Shown in pieces: positions 54,929 to 63,614 of a DNA stretch of 64,000 nt; position 1 is the stretch's first letter; the number at the start of each line of letters is the position of its first letter. A model generated the notes under the pieces. The model was given only the letters and a program-made list of their open reading frames with translations, had not been told where the DNA came from and did no database searches. The translations under genes were made by a program, and so were the position numbers. The stretch is from Tagaea sp965279565 (lineage in GTDB: Bacteria; Pseudomonadota; Alphaproteobacteria; CACIAM-22H2): positions 3,286,001 through 3,350,000 of the forward strand of contig OZ257249.1 of the NCBI GenBank assembly GCA_965279565.1, written 5' to 3'.

Positions 54929-56494
54929 TCAGGCCTTCGGGCCCTGCCCCTCTTCGACATAGCGCGGGAACAGGCCGCTCGGGGCCGGCACGTTCGTGCC
55001 CGGGACGAGCGAAGCGTCCCACGCCGCGAACTGCCGCCCGTCGGCCGGAACCGCGAGCAGGTCGAGGAGCCTTGCGATCACCGTCGGCATGAAGGGCTGC
55101 AGCAGCAACCCGACGCGGCGCAACGTTTCCATCAGCACGTAGAGCACCGTCGCCATGCGCGCCGGATCGGTCTTGCGCAGCGACCACGGCGCCTGGCCGT
55201 CGACATAGCGGTTCGCCTCGGCGACGACCGCGAAGATCGCCTCGAGCGCCTTGTGGAACGCCTGCTGGTCGAGTTCGGCGCGCGTGATGACGAGGAGCGC
55301 CTTGGCGGCATCAAGCATCGCGCGGTCGGCGTCGAGAAACTCGCCCGGCTGCGGAACGGCAGCGCCTGCGTTCTTCGCGACGAAAGACAGCACGCGCTGC
55401 GCGAGATTGCCAAGATCGTTGGCAAGGTCGGTGTTGATGCGCCGGACCATCGCCGCGCGGCTGAAATCGCCGTCCTGGCCGAACGAAACCTCGCGCAGCA
55501 GGAAGTACCGGACCTGATCGAGCCCGTACTGTTCGACGAGTTTGAGCGGGTCGATGACGTTGCCGACGGACTTCGAGATCTTCTGCCCTTCGTTCGTCCA
55601 CCAGCCATGCGCGAAGACGCGCTTGGGGGTCGGCAGGCCGGCGGCTGCCAGCAGGGCCGGCCAGATGACCGCATGGAAGCGAAGGATGTCCTTGCCGACC
55701 ATGTGAAGGTCGGCCGGCCAGAACTTGCGGAACTTGTCGCTCTCGATATCGGGATAGCCGGCCGCAGTGATGTAGTTCGTCAGCGCGTCGACCCACACAT
55801 ACATCACGTGCTTCTCGTCGCCCGGCACCTTGACGCCCCAGCCGAAGGTCGTGCGCGAGATCGACAGGTCGTGCATGCCCTGCTCGACGAAGCTACGAAC
55901 CTCGTTGAGACGCGTCGCCGGGCCGACCGCATCCGGATTCGACTTGTAGAAGTCGAGCAGCCATTCGCCCCATTCGGACATGCGGAAAAAGTACGACTGC
56001 TCTTCGACCCACTCGACCTCGGCGCCGGAAGGCGCACGCTTCTTGCCGTCGGGGCCTGTCGTCAGTTCGGACTCGTCGTAATAGGCTTCGTCGCGCACGG
56101 CGTACCAGCCGTCGTACTTGCCCAGATAGATGTTGTCGTTGCCCTTGGGCGTCTTGCGCGCGGCCATCGCCTGCCAGATCGCCTGGCTGGCGCGGATGTG
56201 GCGCTGCTCCGTCGTGCGGATGAAATCGTCGTTCGAATAGCCCATCGTCGCGGCGAGCGCGCGGAAGTTCGCCGACACCTTGTCGGTGAAATCCTTGGGC
56301 GACATGCCGGCGGCGACGGCGGCCTTCTCGACCTTCTGGCCGTGCTCGTCGGTGCCGGTCAGGAAGAACACCTCGTGGCCGTCCAAGCGCTTGAAGCGCG
56401 CCAGCACGTCGCAGGCGAGCGTCGTGTAGGCGTGGCCGATATGCGGCACGTCGTTGACGTAGTAGATCGGGGTCGTGATGTAGTAGCTCTTCAT
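54929..56494 (-). CDS. metG: Methionyl-tRNA synthetase
   Basis: MetG charges tRNA(Met). The 521-residue class I synthetase has PIYYVNDVPHIGHAYTT (HIGH motif) and GQKISKSVGNVIDP (KMSKS motif as KISKS). It is the short form without the C-terminal tRNA-binding EMAP domain, and the connective peptide lacks the zinc cysteines. ATG 56494 was chosen over an upstream in-frame TTG. It leads the operon metG-tatD-MBL hydrolase, which is common in alphaproteobacteria. Confidence 0.97.
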   Translation of the reverse strand: MKSYYITTPIYYVNDVPHIGHAYTTLACDVLARFKRLDGHEVFFLTGTDEHGQKVEKAAVAAGMSPKDFTDKVSANFRALAATMGYSNDDFIRTTEQRHIRASQAIWQAMAARKTPKGNDNIYLGKYDGWYAVRDEAYYDESELTTGPDGKKRAPSGAEVEWVEEQSYFFRMSEWGEWLLDFYKSNPDAVGPATRLNEVRSFVEQGMHDLSISRTTFGWGVKVPGDEKHVMYVWVDALTNYITAAGYPDIESDKFRKFWPADLHMVGKDILRFHAVIWPALLAAAGLPTPKRVFAHGWWTNEGQKISKSVGNVIDPLKLVEQYGLDQVRYFLLREVSFGQDGDFSRAAMVRRINTDLANDLGNLAQRVLSFVAKNAGAAVPQPGEFLDADRAMLDAAKALLVITRAELDQQAFHKALEAIFAVVAEANRYVDGQAPWSLRKTDPARMATVLYVLMETLRRVGLLLQPFMPTVIARLLDLLAVPADGRQFAAWDASLVPGTNVPAPSGLFPRYVEEGQGPKA

Positions 56495-56636
56495 CGTCCT
56501 CAAGCCTTCGGCGGGCGGTCGTTATGCGGCACCCGGCGGCGGTACGCAACTCCCGACGAACGATATGGGAACGGCCCGGCTTTGGCGAGGTTCTTGCTAG
56601 CCTTACCGGCATCAGGAACCGAACGAAAAGAGACCC

Positions 56637-56825
56637 ATGACGACGCCCCCCGACAGTATCGCCGACTATGTCGACCGCGCGGCGGCGGCCGTCGGCCTGC
56701 CGATCGCCGCCGAGCACCGCCCGGGCGTGATCGTCAATTTCCAGCGCACGTCCGAGGTGGCGAAACTCGTCACGGAATTCGCGATCCCGGACGACATCGA
56801 GAGCGCGGCGATCTTCCGGCCATGA
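56637..56825 (+). CDS. AtzG-like small subunit (DUF4089)
   Basis: The 62-residue helical protein (MTTPPDSIADYVDRAAAAVG; VIVNFQRTSEVAKLV) matches DUF4089/AtzG. In the cyanuric-acid pathway AtzG is a GatC-like partner that wraps AtzE and is needed for its stability. Its TGA overlaps the amidase ATG by 4 bp, as expected for subunits made in equal amounts. It is divergent from metG. Confidence 0.85.
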   Translation: MTTPPDSIADYVDRAAAAVGLPIAAEHRPGVIVNFQRTSEVAKLVTEFAIPDDIESAAIFRP

Positions 56826-58210
56826 CGCCCGTCGAAATGCCGGCAAGCGAGATCGCGCGGCGGGTGCGCGAAGGTTCCCTCTCCGCCCTCGCCGTTGCGC
56901 AAACGCATCTTTCCCAGATCGCGGCGCGCAACCCCACGCTCAACGCCTTCACCGACGTGACGCGCGAGCGCGCCCTCGCCAAGGCAAGCGACATCGACGC
57001 GCGTCGTGCGGCCGGCGGAACGCTCGGCCCTCTCGCCGGCGTGCCGTTCGCCGTCAAGAACCTGTTCGACGTCGCCGGCCTGCCCACGCGCGCCGGCTCG
57101 AAGATCAACCGCGACCTGCCGCCTGCCGCCGTCGACGGGCCGCTCGTCGCCCGGCTCGACGCGGCCGACGCCGTGCTTCTCGGCGCGCTCAACATGGGCG
57201 AGTACGCCTACGATTTCACGGGCGAGAACGCGCATGACGGCCCGTCGCGCAATCCGCACGACGTGGCGCGCATGTCCGGCGGATCGTCGGGCGGTTCGGG
57301 CAGTGCGGTCGCGGCCGGCATGGTGCCGCTCGCCCTCGGCTCGGACACCAACGGATCAATCCGCGTGCCTTCGTCGTTCTGCGGCCTGTTCGGCCTGAAG
57401 CCGACCTTCGGGCGCCTGACGCGCGCCGGCTCGTTCCCGTTCGTCGCGTCGTTCGATCATCTAGGCCCCTTCGCGCGCACGACCGCCGACCTCGCCCTCG
57501 CCTATGACGTCATGCAAGGCCCCGATGCGGCCGATCCGGCCTGCGCGCAGCGCGCGCCAGAGCCTTCCTTCCCGTCACTGGCGACGGGTATCGCCGGCCT
57601 GCGGATCGGTGCACTCGGCGGCTATTTCGCGCGCGGCGGCGACCCCGTCGTCTACGCCGCCCTCGACAAGGTCGCCAAGGCGCTGGGTGCACAGGCAGGC
57701 ATGGAACTGCCCGAAGTGCACCGCGCGCGTGCCGCAGCCTTCGTCATCACGAACGTGGAAGGTGCACAACTCCATATCGACCGGCTGCGCAAGCGTGCGG
57801 CCGATTTCGATCCGGCGACACGCGACAGGCTGATCGCCGGAAACCTGCTGCCCGCGGCGTGGTACGCGCAGGCCCAGCGCTTCCGCACATGGTTCCAGCG
57901 CGAGACCGCGAAGGTCTTCGAGAAGTTCGACGTGCTGCTCGCACCGTCGACCCCCTGCAGCGCGCCGCTGATCGGCCAGCAGACCTTCGTGCTCGACGGC
58001 AAGGAAGTGCCGCTGCGCCCGAATATCGGCATCTACACGCAGCCGATCTCGTTCATCGGCCTGCCCGTTGCCGCCGTCCCCGTGCAGGGTGTTTCGCCCC
58101 TGCCCGTCGGCGTGCAGGTCATCGCGGCCCCCTGGCGCGAAGACGTCGCCCTTCGCGTCGCCCACGAACTCGAACGGACCGGCATCTGCGCCGCACCCGT
58201 CGCACGGTAG
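56822..58210 (+). CDS. atzE: AtzE-like amidase (1-carboxybiuret hydrolase family)
   Basis: The 462-residue amidase-signature enzyme has the triad Lys79 (FAVKNLF), Ser155 (SGGSSGGSG) and Ser179 (GSDTNGSIRVPSSF), with the expected 24-residue Ser spacing. The DTNGSIR form and the AtzG and AtzH neighbours mark the AtzE group, which removes ammonia from 1-carboxybiuret, rather than GatA. A related oxamate/oxalurate role (HpxY type) cannot be excluded. No atzD or atzF gene is in the window. Confidence 0.85.
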   Translation: MTPVEMPASEIARRVREGSLSALAVAQTHLSQIAARNPTLNAFTDVTRERALAKASDIDARRAAGGTLGPLAGVPFAVKNLFDVAGLPTRAGSKINRDLPPAAVDGPLVARLDAADAVLLGALNMGEYAYDFTGENAHDGPSRNPHDVARMSGGSSGGSGSAVAAGMVPLALGSDTNGSIRVPSSFCGLFGLKPTFGRLTRAGSFPFVASFDHLGPFARTTADLALAYDVMQGPDAADPACAQRAPEPSFPSLATGIAGLRIGALGGYFARGGDPVVYAALDKVAKALGAQAGMELPEVHRARAAAFVITNVEGAQLHIDRLRKRAADFDPATRDRLIAGNLLPAAWYAQAQRFRTWFQRETAKVFEKFDVLLAPSTPCSAPLIGQQTFVLDGKEVPLRPNIGIYTQPISFIGLPVAAVPVQGVSPLPVGVQVIAAPWREDVALRVAHELERTGICAAPVAR

Positions 58211-58214
58211 GAAC

Positions 58215-58601
58215 ATGCCCGAGATCAATATTCCGGAAGTCCACGCCGAAATGACCGAGGCGTTCCGGCGCTACGAGGTGGCGCTGACCACCAATGACGT
58301 CGCCGTGCTCGACGAGCTTTTCAAGGACGCGCCCTACACGGTGCGCTACGGGGCGACGGAAATTCTGTATGGGTACGCCGAAATCCAGGCTTTCCGCGCG
58401 TCGCGACCGGGCCAGGGTCTGCAACGCACGCTGGAACGCACGCTCATCACGACGTTCGGGCGCGATTTCGCGACGGCGTCCACACTCTTCCGCCGCTTGC
58501 CTGGCAAGATCGGCCGCCAGCAGCAAACATGGGTGCGCTTCGCCGAAGGCTGGCGCGTCGTCGCGGCGCAGGTCTCGATGATGGACGAGCCGAAAGCCTA
58601 G
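58215..58601 (+). CDS. AtzH/HpxZ-like protein (DUF3225, SnoaL-like fold)
   Basis: The 128-residue protein starts MPEINIPEVHAEMTEAFRRY and shows YTVRYGATEILYGYAEIQAF and WVRFAEGWRVVAAQVSMM, typical of the DUF3225/AtzH-like family with a cone-shaped NTF2-like fold. In AtzE operons AtzH is thought to help dispose of the unstable reaction product; in hpx operons the homolog is HpxZ. It is 4 bases from the atzE stop and overlaps valS by 4 bp. Confidence 0.85.
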   Translation: MPEINIPEVHAEMTEAFRRYEVALTTNDVAVLDELFKDAPYTVRYGATEILYGYAEIQAFRASRPGQGLQRTLERTLITTFGRDFATASTLFRRLPGKIGRQQQTWVRFAEGWRVVAAQVSMMDEPKA

Positions 58602-61342
58602 ATCTCGCCGAGCAGCGCCAGCGAAGCCGCCAGGCGCGTGCGCGCCGCTTCGGCGTCGGCAAGCCGGATGCGCTGCTCCTCGACCGCTTCGGGATCGGCT
58701 TTCGCGACGAAATCCGCATTGGCGAGCTTGCGTCCGATCTTGTCGATGTCGCCGGCCAGCCGCGCGACTTCCTTCTCGATCCGCTTGCGCTCGGCTGCCG
58801 CATCGATGACGCCGGCCAGCGGCAAGACGAGCGTGGCGTCCGCGACGACGAATGTCGCCGCACCCTTGGTCGCCCCGCCCTGCTCGGTCGCGACCGTCTC
58901 GACGCGCGCGAGGGTCTTGATCAACCCTTCGTGACGAGCGATCCGGGCGCGCGCCACCGGCCCCGCCTCGCGATGAAGCAGCGTCGGGCGCGAAGCCTGG
59001 GGAACGTTCATCTCGGCACGCAGCGCGCGGATACCCGAGATCGCATCGACGACCCAGTTCATCTCTTCCTGTGCGGCCGCGTCGCCGAGCGTGTCCGGCA
59101 AAGCCGGCCAGGTTTCCGCGATCAGGCCCGTCGTCCCGTTCCGGTAACCGAGCGTGTCCCAGAGTTCCTCGGTCACGTAGGGCGACAGCGGATGCAGCAG
59201 CTTCAGGCACTGGCCGATGGCGAAGGCCGTCGTCGCGCGGACTTCGGCCTTTTCCGCTTCGTTGCCCTGCTGCAGCAGCGGCTTCGTGAATTCGAGATAC
59301 CAGTCGCAGAACGTGCCCCAGACGAACCGGTAGATCGCGTCCGCCGCCTCGTTGAACTTGTAGGCCTCGATCGCGGCGGTCACGGCACCCGCGGTCTTCG
59401 CGAGTTCACCGAGCAGCCACTTGTCGACCGTCAGGACGACCTTGGCCGGATCGAACCCGGCGACGGGAACCGCCCCGTTCATGCGCGCATAGCGCGCCGC
59501 GTTCCACAGCTTGGTGATGAAGTTCCGGTAGCCCTCGACGCGCGCAGGCGCCAGCTTGATGTCGCGCCCCTGTGCGGCGAGTGCGCAGAGCGTGAATCGC
59601 AGCGCGTCCGTTCCGTACTTCTCGATGATGTCGAGCGGGTCGATGATGTTGCCCTTTGATTTCGACATCTTCTGCCCGCGCTCGTCGCGCACCAGCGCAT
59701 GGATGTAGACGTGCTTGAAGGGCACGCGCTCGGCGAGCGCCTTGCCGGGATTGCCGAAATGGATGCCCATCATCATCATGCGGGCGACCCAGAAGAAGAT
59801 GATGTCGAAGCCCGTGACGAGCACATCGCCCGGATAGTAGCGCTTCAGTTCGGGCGTGCCTTCGGGCCAGCCCAGCGTGGAGAACGGCCACAGTGCGGAC
59901 GAGAACCACGTGTCGAGCACGTCGTTGTCCTGAACCAGCGTCACGTCCTTGCCGTATTTCGCCTTAGCCTGCGCCTGCGCCGCCGCTTCGTCGTGCGCGA
60001 CGAAGGCATGGCCGTCGGGCCCGTACCAGGCCGGGATGCGATGCCCCCACCAGAGCTGGCGGCTGATGCACCACGGCTGGATGTTGCGCATCCATTCGTA
60101 ATAGGTGTTTTCCCAATGCTTGGGCACGAATGTCGTATGGCCCTGTTCGACCGCCTCGATGGCGGGTTTGGCGAGCGTCGCCGCATCGCAGAACCACTGG
60201 TCGGTCAGCCACGGCTCCAGCGCCACGCCGGAACGGTCGCCGTGCGGAACCGTGTGCGTGTGCGGTTCGACCTTGTCGAGCAGCCCTTCGGCTTCCATGT
60301 CGGCGACGATCGCCTTGCGCGCGGCATAGCGTTCGAGCCCGCGATACTTCTCCGGCACGTCGCCGGTGACATGCGCGTCCTTGTCGAGCACGTTGATCAT
60401 CGCGAGGCCGTGGCGCTTGCCGACCGCGAAATCGTTGAAGTCGTGCGCCGGCGTCATCTTGACGGCACCCGTCCCCTTCTCGGGGTCCGAGTATTCGTCC
60501 GCGACGATCGGGATCGCGCGGCCGACCAGCGGCAGGATCGCGCGCTTGCCGACAAGGTCCCTGAAGCGTTCGTCGTCGGGATGGACGGCGACACCGGTGT
60601 CCCCGAGCATCGTTTCGGGACGCGTCGTCGCGACGACGATGAAGCGGCCCGGCTCGCCCTCGATCGGATAGCGGAAGTGCCAGAGATTGCCCTTGATCTC
60701 GCGCTGCTCGACCTCAAGATCCGAGACTGCCGTCTGCAGCTTGGGATCCCAGTTCACGAGCCGCTTGTCTCGGTAGATCAGCCCTTGCGCATGCAGGTCG
60801 ACGAAGACCTTGCGCACCGCCTTCGAGAGGCCCTCGTCCATCGTGAAGCGCTCGCGCGCCCAGTCGGGCGACGCGCCCAGCCGGCGCAGCTGGCGCGTGA
60901 TCGTGCCGCCCGACTCAGCCTTCCACTTCCAGGCTTCCTCGAGGAACTTCTCGCGGCCGATAAGCGTCTTGTTCCCGCCTGTCGGCACGCCGCCGCGATC
61001 GAGGAATACGCCCTGCTCGGCGAGCCGGCGTTCGACCACCATCTGCGTCGCAATACCGGCATGGTCCGTGCCCGGCTGCCACAGCGCGTCGCGCCCGCGC
61101 ATGCGCCAGTAGCGGATCAGAACGTCCTGTACCGTGAATGTCAGCGCATGTCCCATGTGCAGCGAGCCCGTGACGTTGGGCGGCGGCATCATGATCGTGT
61201 AGGGCTGTTTCGGGGAATCCGGATCGCAGGCGAAGACGCCCGCCCGCTCCCATTCGGCGTAGCGGCGCGCTTCGATGTCGGCGGGCGAATAGGTCTTGGC
61301 GAGACCGCCCGCAGCGGTCTCGTCGTTCGATGGCTGGGTCAT
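58598..61342 (-). CDS. valS: Valyl-tRNA synthetase
   Basis: ValS charges tRNA(Val) and edits threonine. The 914-residue class I synthetase has MPPPNVTGSLHMGHAL (HIGH as HMGH), the editing domain with VATTRPETMLGDTGVAVHP, and GQKMSKSKGNIIDPLD (KMSKS). A C-terminal helical coiled-coil arm (about 850-914) is rich in Arg, Glu and Ala. The next gene on the strand encodes the PopZ-like protein, a common alphaproteobacterial order. Confidence 0.97.
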   Translation of the reverse strand: MTQPSNDETAAGGLAKTYSPADIEARRYAEWERAGVFACDPDSPKQPYTIMMPPPNVTGSLHMGHALTFTVQDVLIRYWRMRGRDALWQPGTDHAGIATQMVVERRLAEQGVFLDRGGVPTGGNKTLIGREKFLEEAWKWKAESGGTITRQLRRLGASPDWARERFTMDEGLSKAVRKVFVDLHAQGLIYRDKRLVNWDPKLQTAVSDLEVEQREIKGNLWHFRYPIEGEPGRFIVVATTRPETMLGDTGVAVHPDDERFRDLVGKRAILPLVGRAIPIVADEYSDPEKGTGAVKMTPAHDFNDFAVGKRHGLAMINVLDKDAHVTGDVPEKYRGLERYAARKAIVADMEAEGLLDKVEPHTHTVPHGDRSGVALEPWLTDQWFCDAATLAKPAIEAVEQGHTTFVPKHWENTYYEWMRNIQPWCISRQLWWGHRIPAWYGPDGHAFVAHDEAAAQAQAKAKYGKDVTLVQDNDVLDTWFSSALWPFSTLGWPEGTPELKRYYPGDVLVTGFDIIFFWVARMMMMGIHFGNPGKALAERVPFKHVYIHALVRDERGQKMSKSKGNIIDPLDIIEKYGTDALRFTLCALAAQGRDIKLAPARVEGYRNFITKLWNAARYARMNGAVPVAGFDPAKVVLTVDKWLLGELAKTAGAVTAAIEAYKFNEAADAIYRFVWGTFCDWYLEFTKPLLQQGNEAEKAEVRATTAFAIGQCLKLLHPLSPYVTEELWDTLGYRNGTTGLIAETWPALPDTLGDAAAQEEMNWVVDAISGIRALRAEMNVPQASRPTLLHREAGPVARARIARHEGLIKTLARVETVATEQGGATKGAATFVVADATLVLPLAGVIDAAAERKRIEKEVARLAGDIDKIGRKLANADFVAKADPEAVEEQRIRLADAEAARTRLAASLALLGEI

Positions 61343-61374
61343 GCGGATGTCTTAGACGGACGCGGGGCTGTCGC

Positions 61375-62019
61375 TCAATAGTCCTGCGACTCGCGGGTGA
61401 TCCTGCGGATCTCGCGCTGGACCATCCGCTCGACGAGGTCGGGCAGATACTGGTCGAGCCAGGCCTTCAGGATCGGCCGCAATTCGGCACGGACCAGGTC
61501 CTCGATCGTGAGGTCCGAGTTGCCGAGCAGCAGGTTGCGCGGCACGCGCGCCTGCAGACCCTGCAGCGAGTCCGAAGCCTGCCGGGCCGTATCGTCCGAC
61601 ATGAGCCGGCGCGGCTCCTCGGCCATCACCGGCGGCGGCTTGTCCACCACGTTGGTGAGCTCAAGGACGTCGTCCATCTCCGGTTCCGGCATACGCGGAC
61701 GCGGCGGTGGAGGCGGCGGCGGCGGCGGGGGTGGCGGCGGAGGCGGCGCCTCCATCATCATCGGCTCGGGTTCCGGCTCCGGTTCGGGCTCAGGCTCCGG
61801 CATGGGGGGCGGAGCTGCAGCAGCAGCCGGCGGGGGTGGCGGCGGCGGCGGAGGGGGCGGCGGCGGCGGAGGGGGTGGAGGCGGCGGCGGGGGTGCCGCG
61901 GCTTCAGCCGGGGCAGCCGGAGGCGCCTTACCCGCGTCTCCATCTTCCGAAATAATTCGACGGATGGAGGCGAGGATCTCCTCCATCGACGGTTCTTGTT
62001 GGTTCTTTGGGTCCGTCAT
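61375..62019 (-). CDS. DUF2497 / PopZ-like polar organising protein
   Basis: The 214-residue protein has the PopZ layout: a short N-terminal helix (EPSMEEILASIRRIISEDG, about 9-27), a long disordered proline and Pro/Glu-rich linker (about 32-110, including about 20 consecutive prolines and five Pro-Glu pairs), and a C-terminal helical oligomerisation region (about 165-214, LTIEDLVRAELRPILKAWLD and LPDLVERMVQREIRRI). PopZ forms a polar matrix that anchors the chromosome origin in Caulobacter. The role here is by homology of layout. Confidence 0.85.
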   Translation of the reverse strand: MTDPKNQQEPSMEEILASIRRIISEDGDAGKAPPAAPAEAAAPPPPPPPPPPPPPPPPPPPPPPAAAAAPPPMPEPEPEPEPEPEPMMMEAPPPPPPPPPPPPPPPRPRMPEPEMDDVLELTNVVDKPPPVMAEEPRRLMSDDTARQASDSLQGLQARVPRNLLLGNSDLTIEDLVRAELRPILKAWLDQYLPDLVERMVQREIRRITRESQDY

Positions 62020-62109
62020 CGTCGTGCTTTAACCATTCCAAGTCTAGAGCTTAGGCGACGAATCGCTGCCACGCCAGAGATATCCGCCGCGGCAGTTCCC
62101 CACCCTTCC

Positions 62110-63537
62110 CTACTTTCGCGGTGCCTCATCGGGTATGTCTGTACCCAACCAGCGGTTCCGCGTCGCCTCGAGATATGCCGTCGGATCGTAAAGTTCGACC
62201 TTGAGCGAAAGGTCCCGGGCCGTCAGTCGACCCGTGGCCGAAAGGAGCTGGAAGGCCGCCAGAACCTGGTCGCGCTGCGCCTGCACGAGGCTGACGCGGC
62301 TGTTGAGAAGTTCCTGTTCGGCGTTCAGCACGTCGAGAACGGTCCGCGAGCCGACCCGCGCTTCCTGCGAAACGCCTTCAAGGGCGATCTCGTTGGCGCG
62401 GATCTGCGCACCGAAGGACTGGATCTGCGCGCGCGCGGTGGTCAGCTGCTGCCAGGCGCGGTTCGCGTCGTCAACCACCTGGCGCTGCGACACGTCGATC
62501 TGGGTCCGGCGCTGGCCCTGGGTCTGCTTGGCTTCGCGCACGCGCGCGTCCGTCAGGCCCTGCTGGTAGATCGGAACGGTGACGGCGACGAGCAGGTCGA
62601 CCGTGTCGCGACGCACACCGCGGCTGCCGGCCGGTTCGTTCGACCGGATCGCGTCCGCCTGCAGGTTGACCGTCGGCAGCTTCTCGCCTTCGATCAGCGA
62701 AACGTCGTGGCCGGATGCCTCGTGAGAATACCGGGCCTGATTGACGGTCGGGTTGACGGTCAATGCCCGGTCGCGCGCCTCCGCATCCGATCCCGGGAGG
62801 AGGCTCACCGGTACGGCCGGAACCGCAAGTCGGCCGGGCTGTTCGCCGACGACGCGCAGATAGGCCGCGCGCGCCGTATTGACGTTGCCCTCCGACCCGG
62901 TACGCGTCGCCTGCGCCTGGGCAAGGCGCGCTTCGGCCTGGCTCACGTCGGTGCGCGTGATTTCGCCGACCTGGAACCGGTCACGCGCCGCGTCGAGCTG
63001 GCGCTGGAGGACCTGCACATTGTTGATGTTGAGATCGAGAACCGCGAGTTCGCGCGCGAGGTTGATGTAAGCCGTCGCCGCATCGAGCAGCACGCGCTGT
63101 TCTGTCACCGAGAGCTGCGCGCGCGACGCCTGCACGTTCGCTTCGGCGCGCGCGAGTTCGGCCTGCGAGCGGCCACCGCGATAGAGCGGCTGAACCATCT
63201 GCAGCGTCGCGATTGCCTGCTGGCGCGTCCGCTCGTTCGTCGTCGTGACGCGATCCGAGCTGCCGGCGGCTCCGTAGACCGTCGACGTCGTCGCGTTGAA
63301 ATCGCGGGCCGGACCGGCGTTGCCGGTCAACTGTACCGTCGGGCGCCATTGCGAAAGGGCGCGCGGCACCTGCTCGTCGACCGCGCGAAGCGCCGAACGC
63401 TGCGCCAGCAGCTCGGGATTGGAGCGGTACGCGTTGGCGAGCGCGTCCTCGAGCGACTGGGCGCTCGCCGGCGCACACGCGAACCCGATCGCGAGCGCAA
63501 TTGCCGCCGTCGCCGTCTGCCGCATCAGAATGTCCAT
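62110..63537 (-). CDS. tolC: TolC family outer-membrane efflux protein
   Basis: The 475-residue protein has a signal peptide (AIALAIGFACAPASAQS), then two OEP repeats of long coiled-coil helices: SLEDALANAYRSNPELLAQRSA in the first and DVSLIEGEKLPTVNLQADA in the second. TolC trimers form the outer channel of type I secretion and multidrug efflux. ATG 63537 has GAGGAG eleven bases upstream; ATG 63525 is possible. It lies between pcm and the PopZ-like gene. Confidence 0.93.
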   Translation of the reverse strand: MDILMRQTATAAIALAIGFACAPASAQSLEDALANAYRSNPELLAQRSALRAVDEQVPRALSQWRPTVQLTGNAGPARDFNATTSTVYGAAGSSDRVTTTNERTRQQAIATLQMVQPLYRGGRSQAELARAEANVQASRAQLSVTEQRVLLDAATAYINLARELAVLDLNINNVQVLQRQLDAARDRFQVGEITRTDVSQAEARLAQAQATRTGSEGNVNTARAAYLRVVGEQPGRLAVPAVPVSLLPGSDAEARDRALTVNPTVNQARYSHEASGHDVSLIEGEKLPTVNLQADAIRSNEPAGSRGVRRDTVDLLVAVTVPIYQQGLTDARVREAKQTQGQRRTQIDVSQRQVVDDANRAWQQLTTARAQIQSFGAQIRANEIALEGVSQEARVGSRTVLDVLNAEQELLNSRVSLVQAQRDQVLAAFQLLSATGRLTARDLSLKVELYDPTAYLEATRNRWLGTDIPDEAPRK

Positions 63538-63614
63538 TCTAGCCGTGCTCCTCGAACGCAAAAGATACCCGTACCAACCACGCCTCGGACGCTGCAAAGG
63601 TCGCGCCGCTGCCG

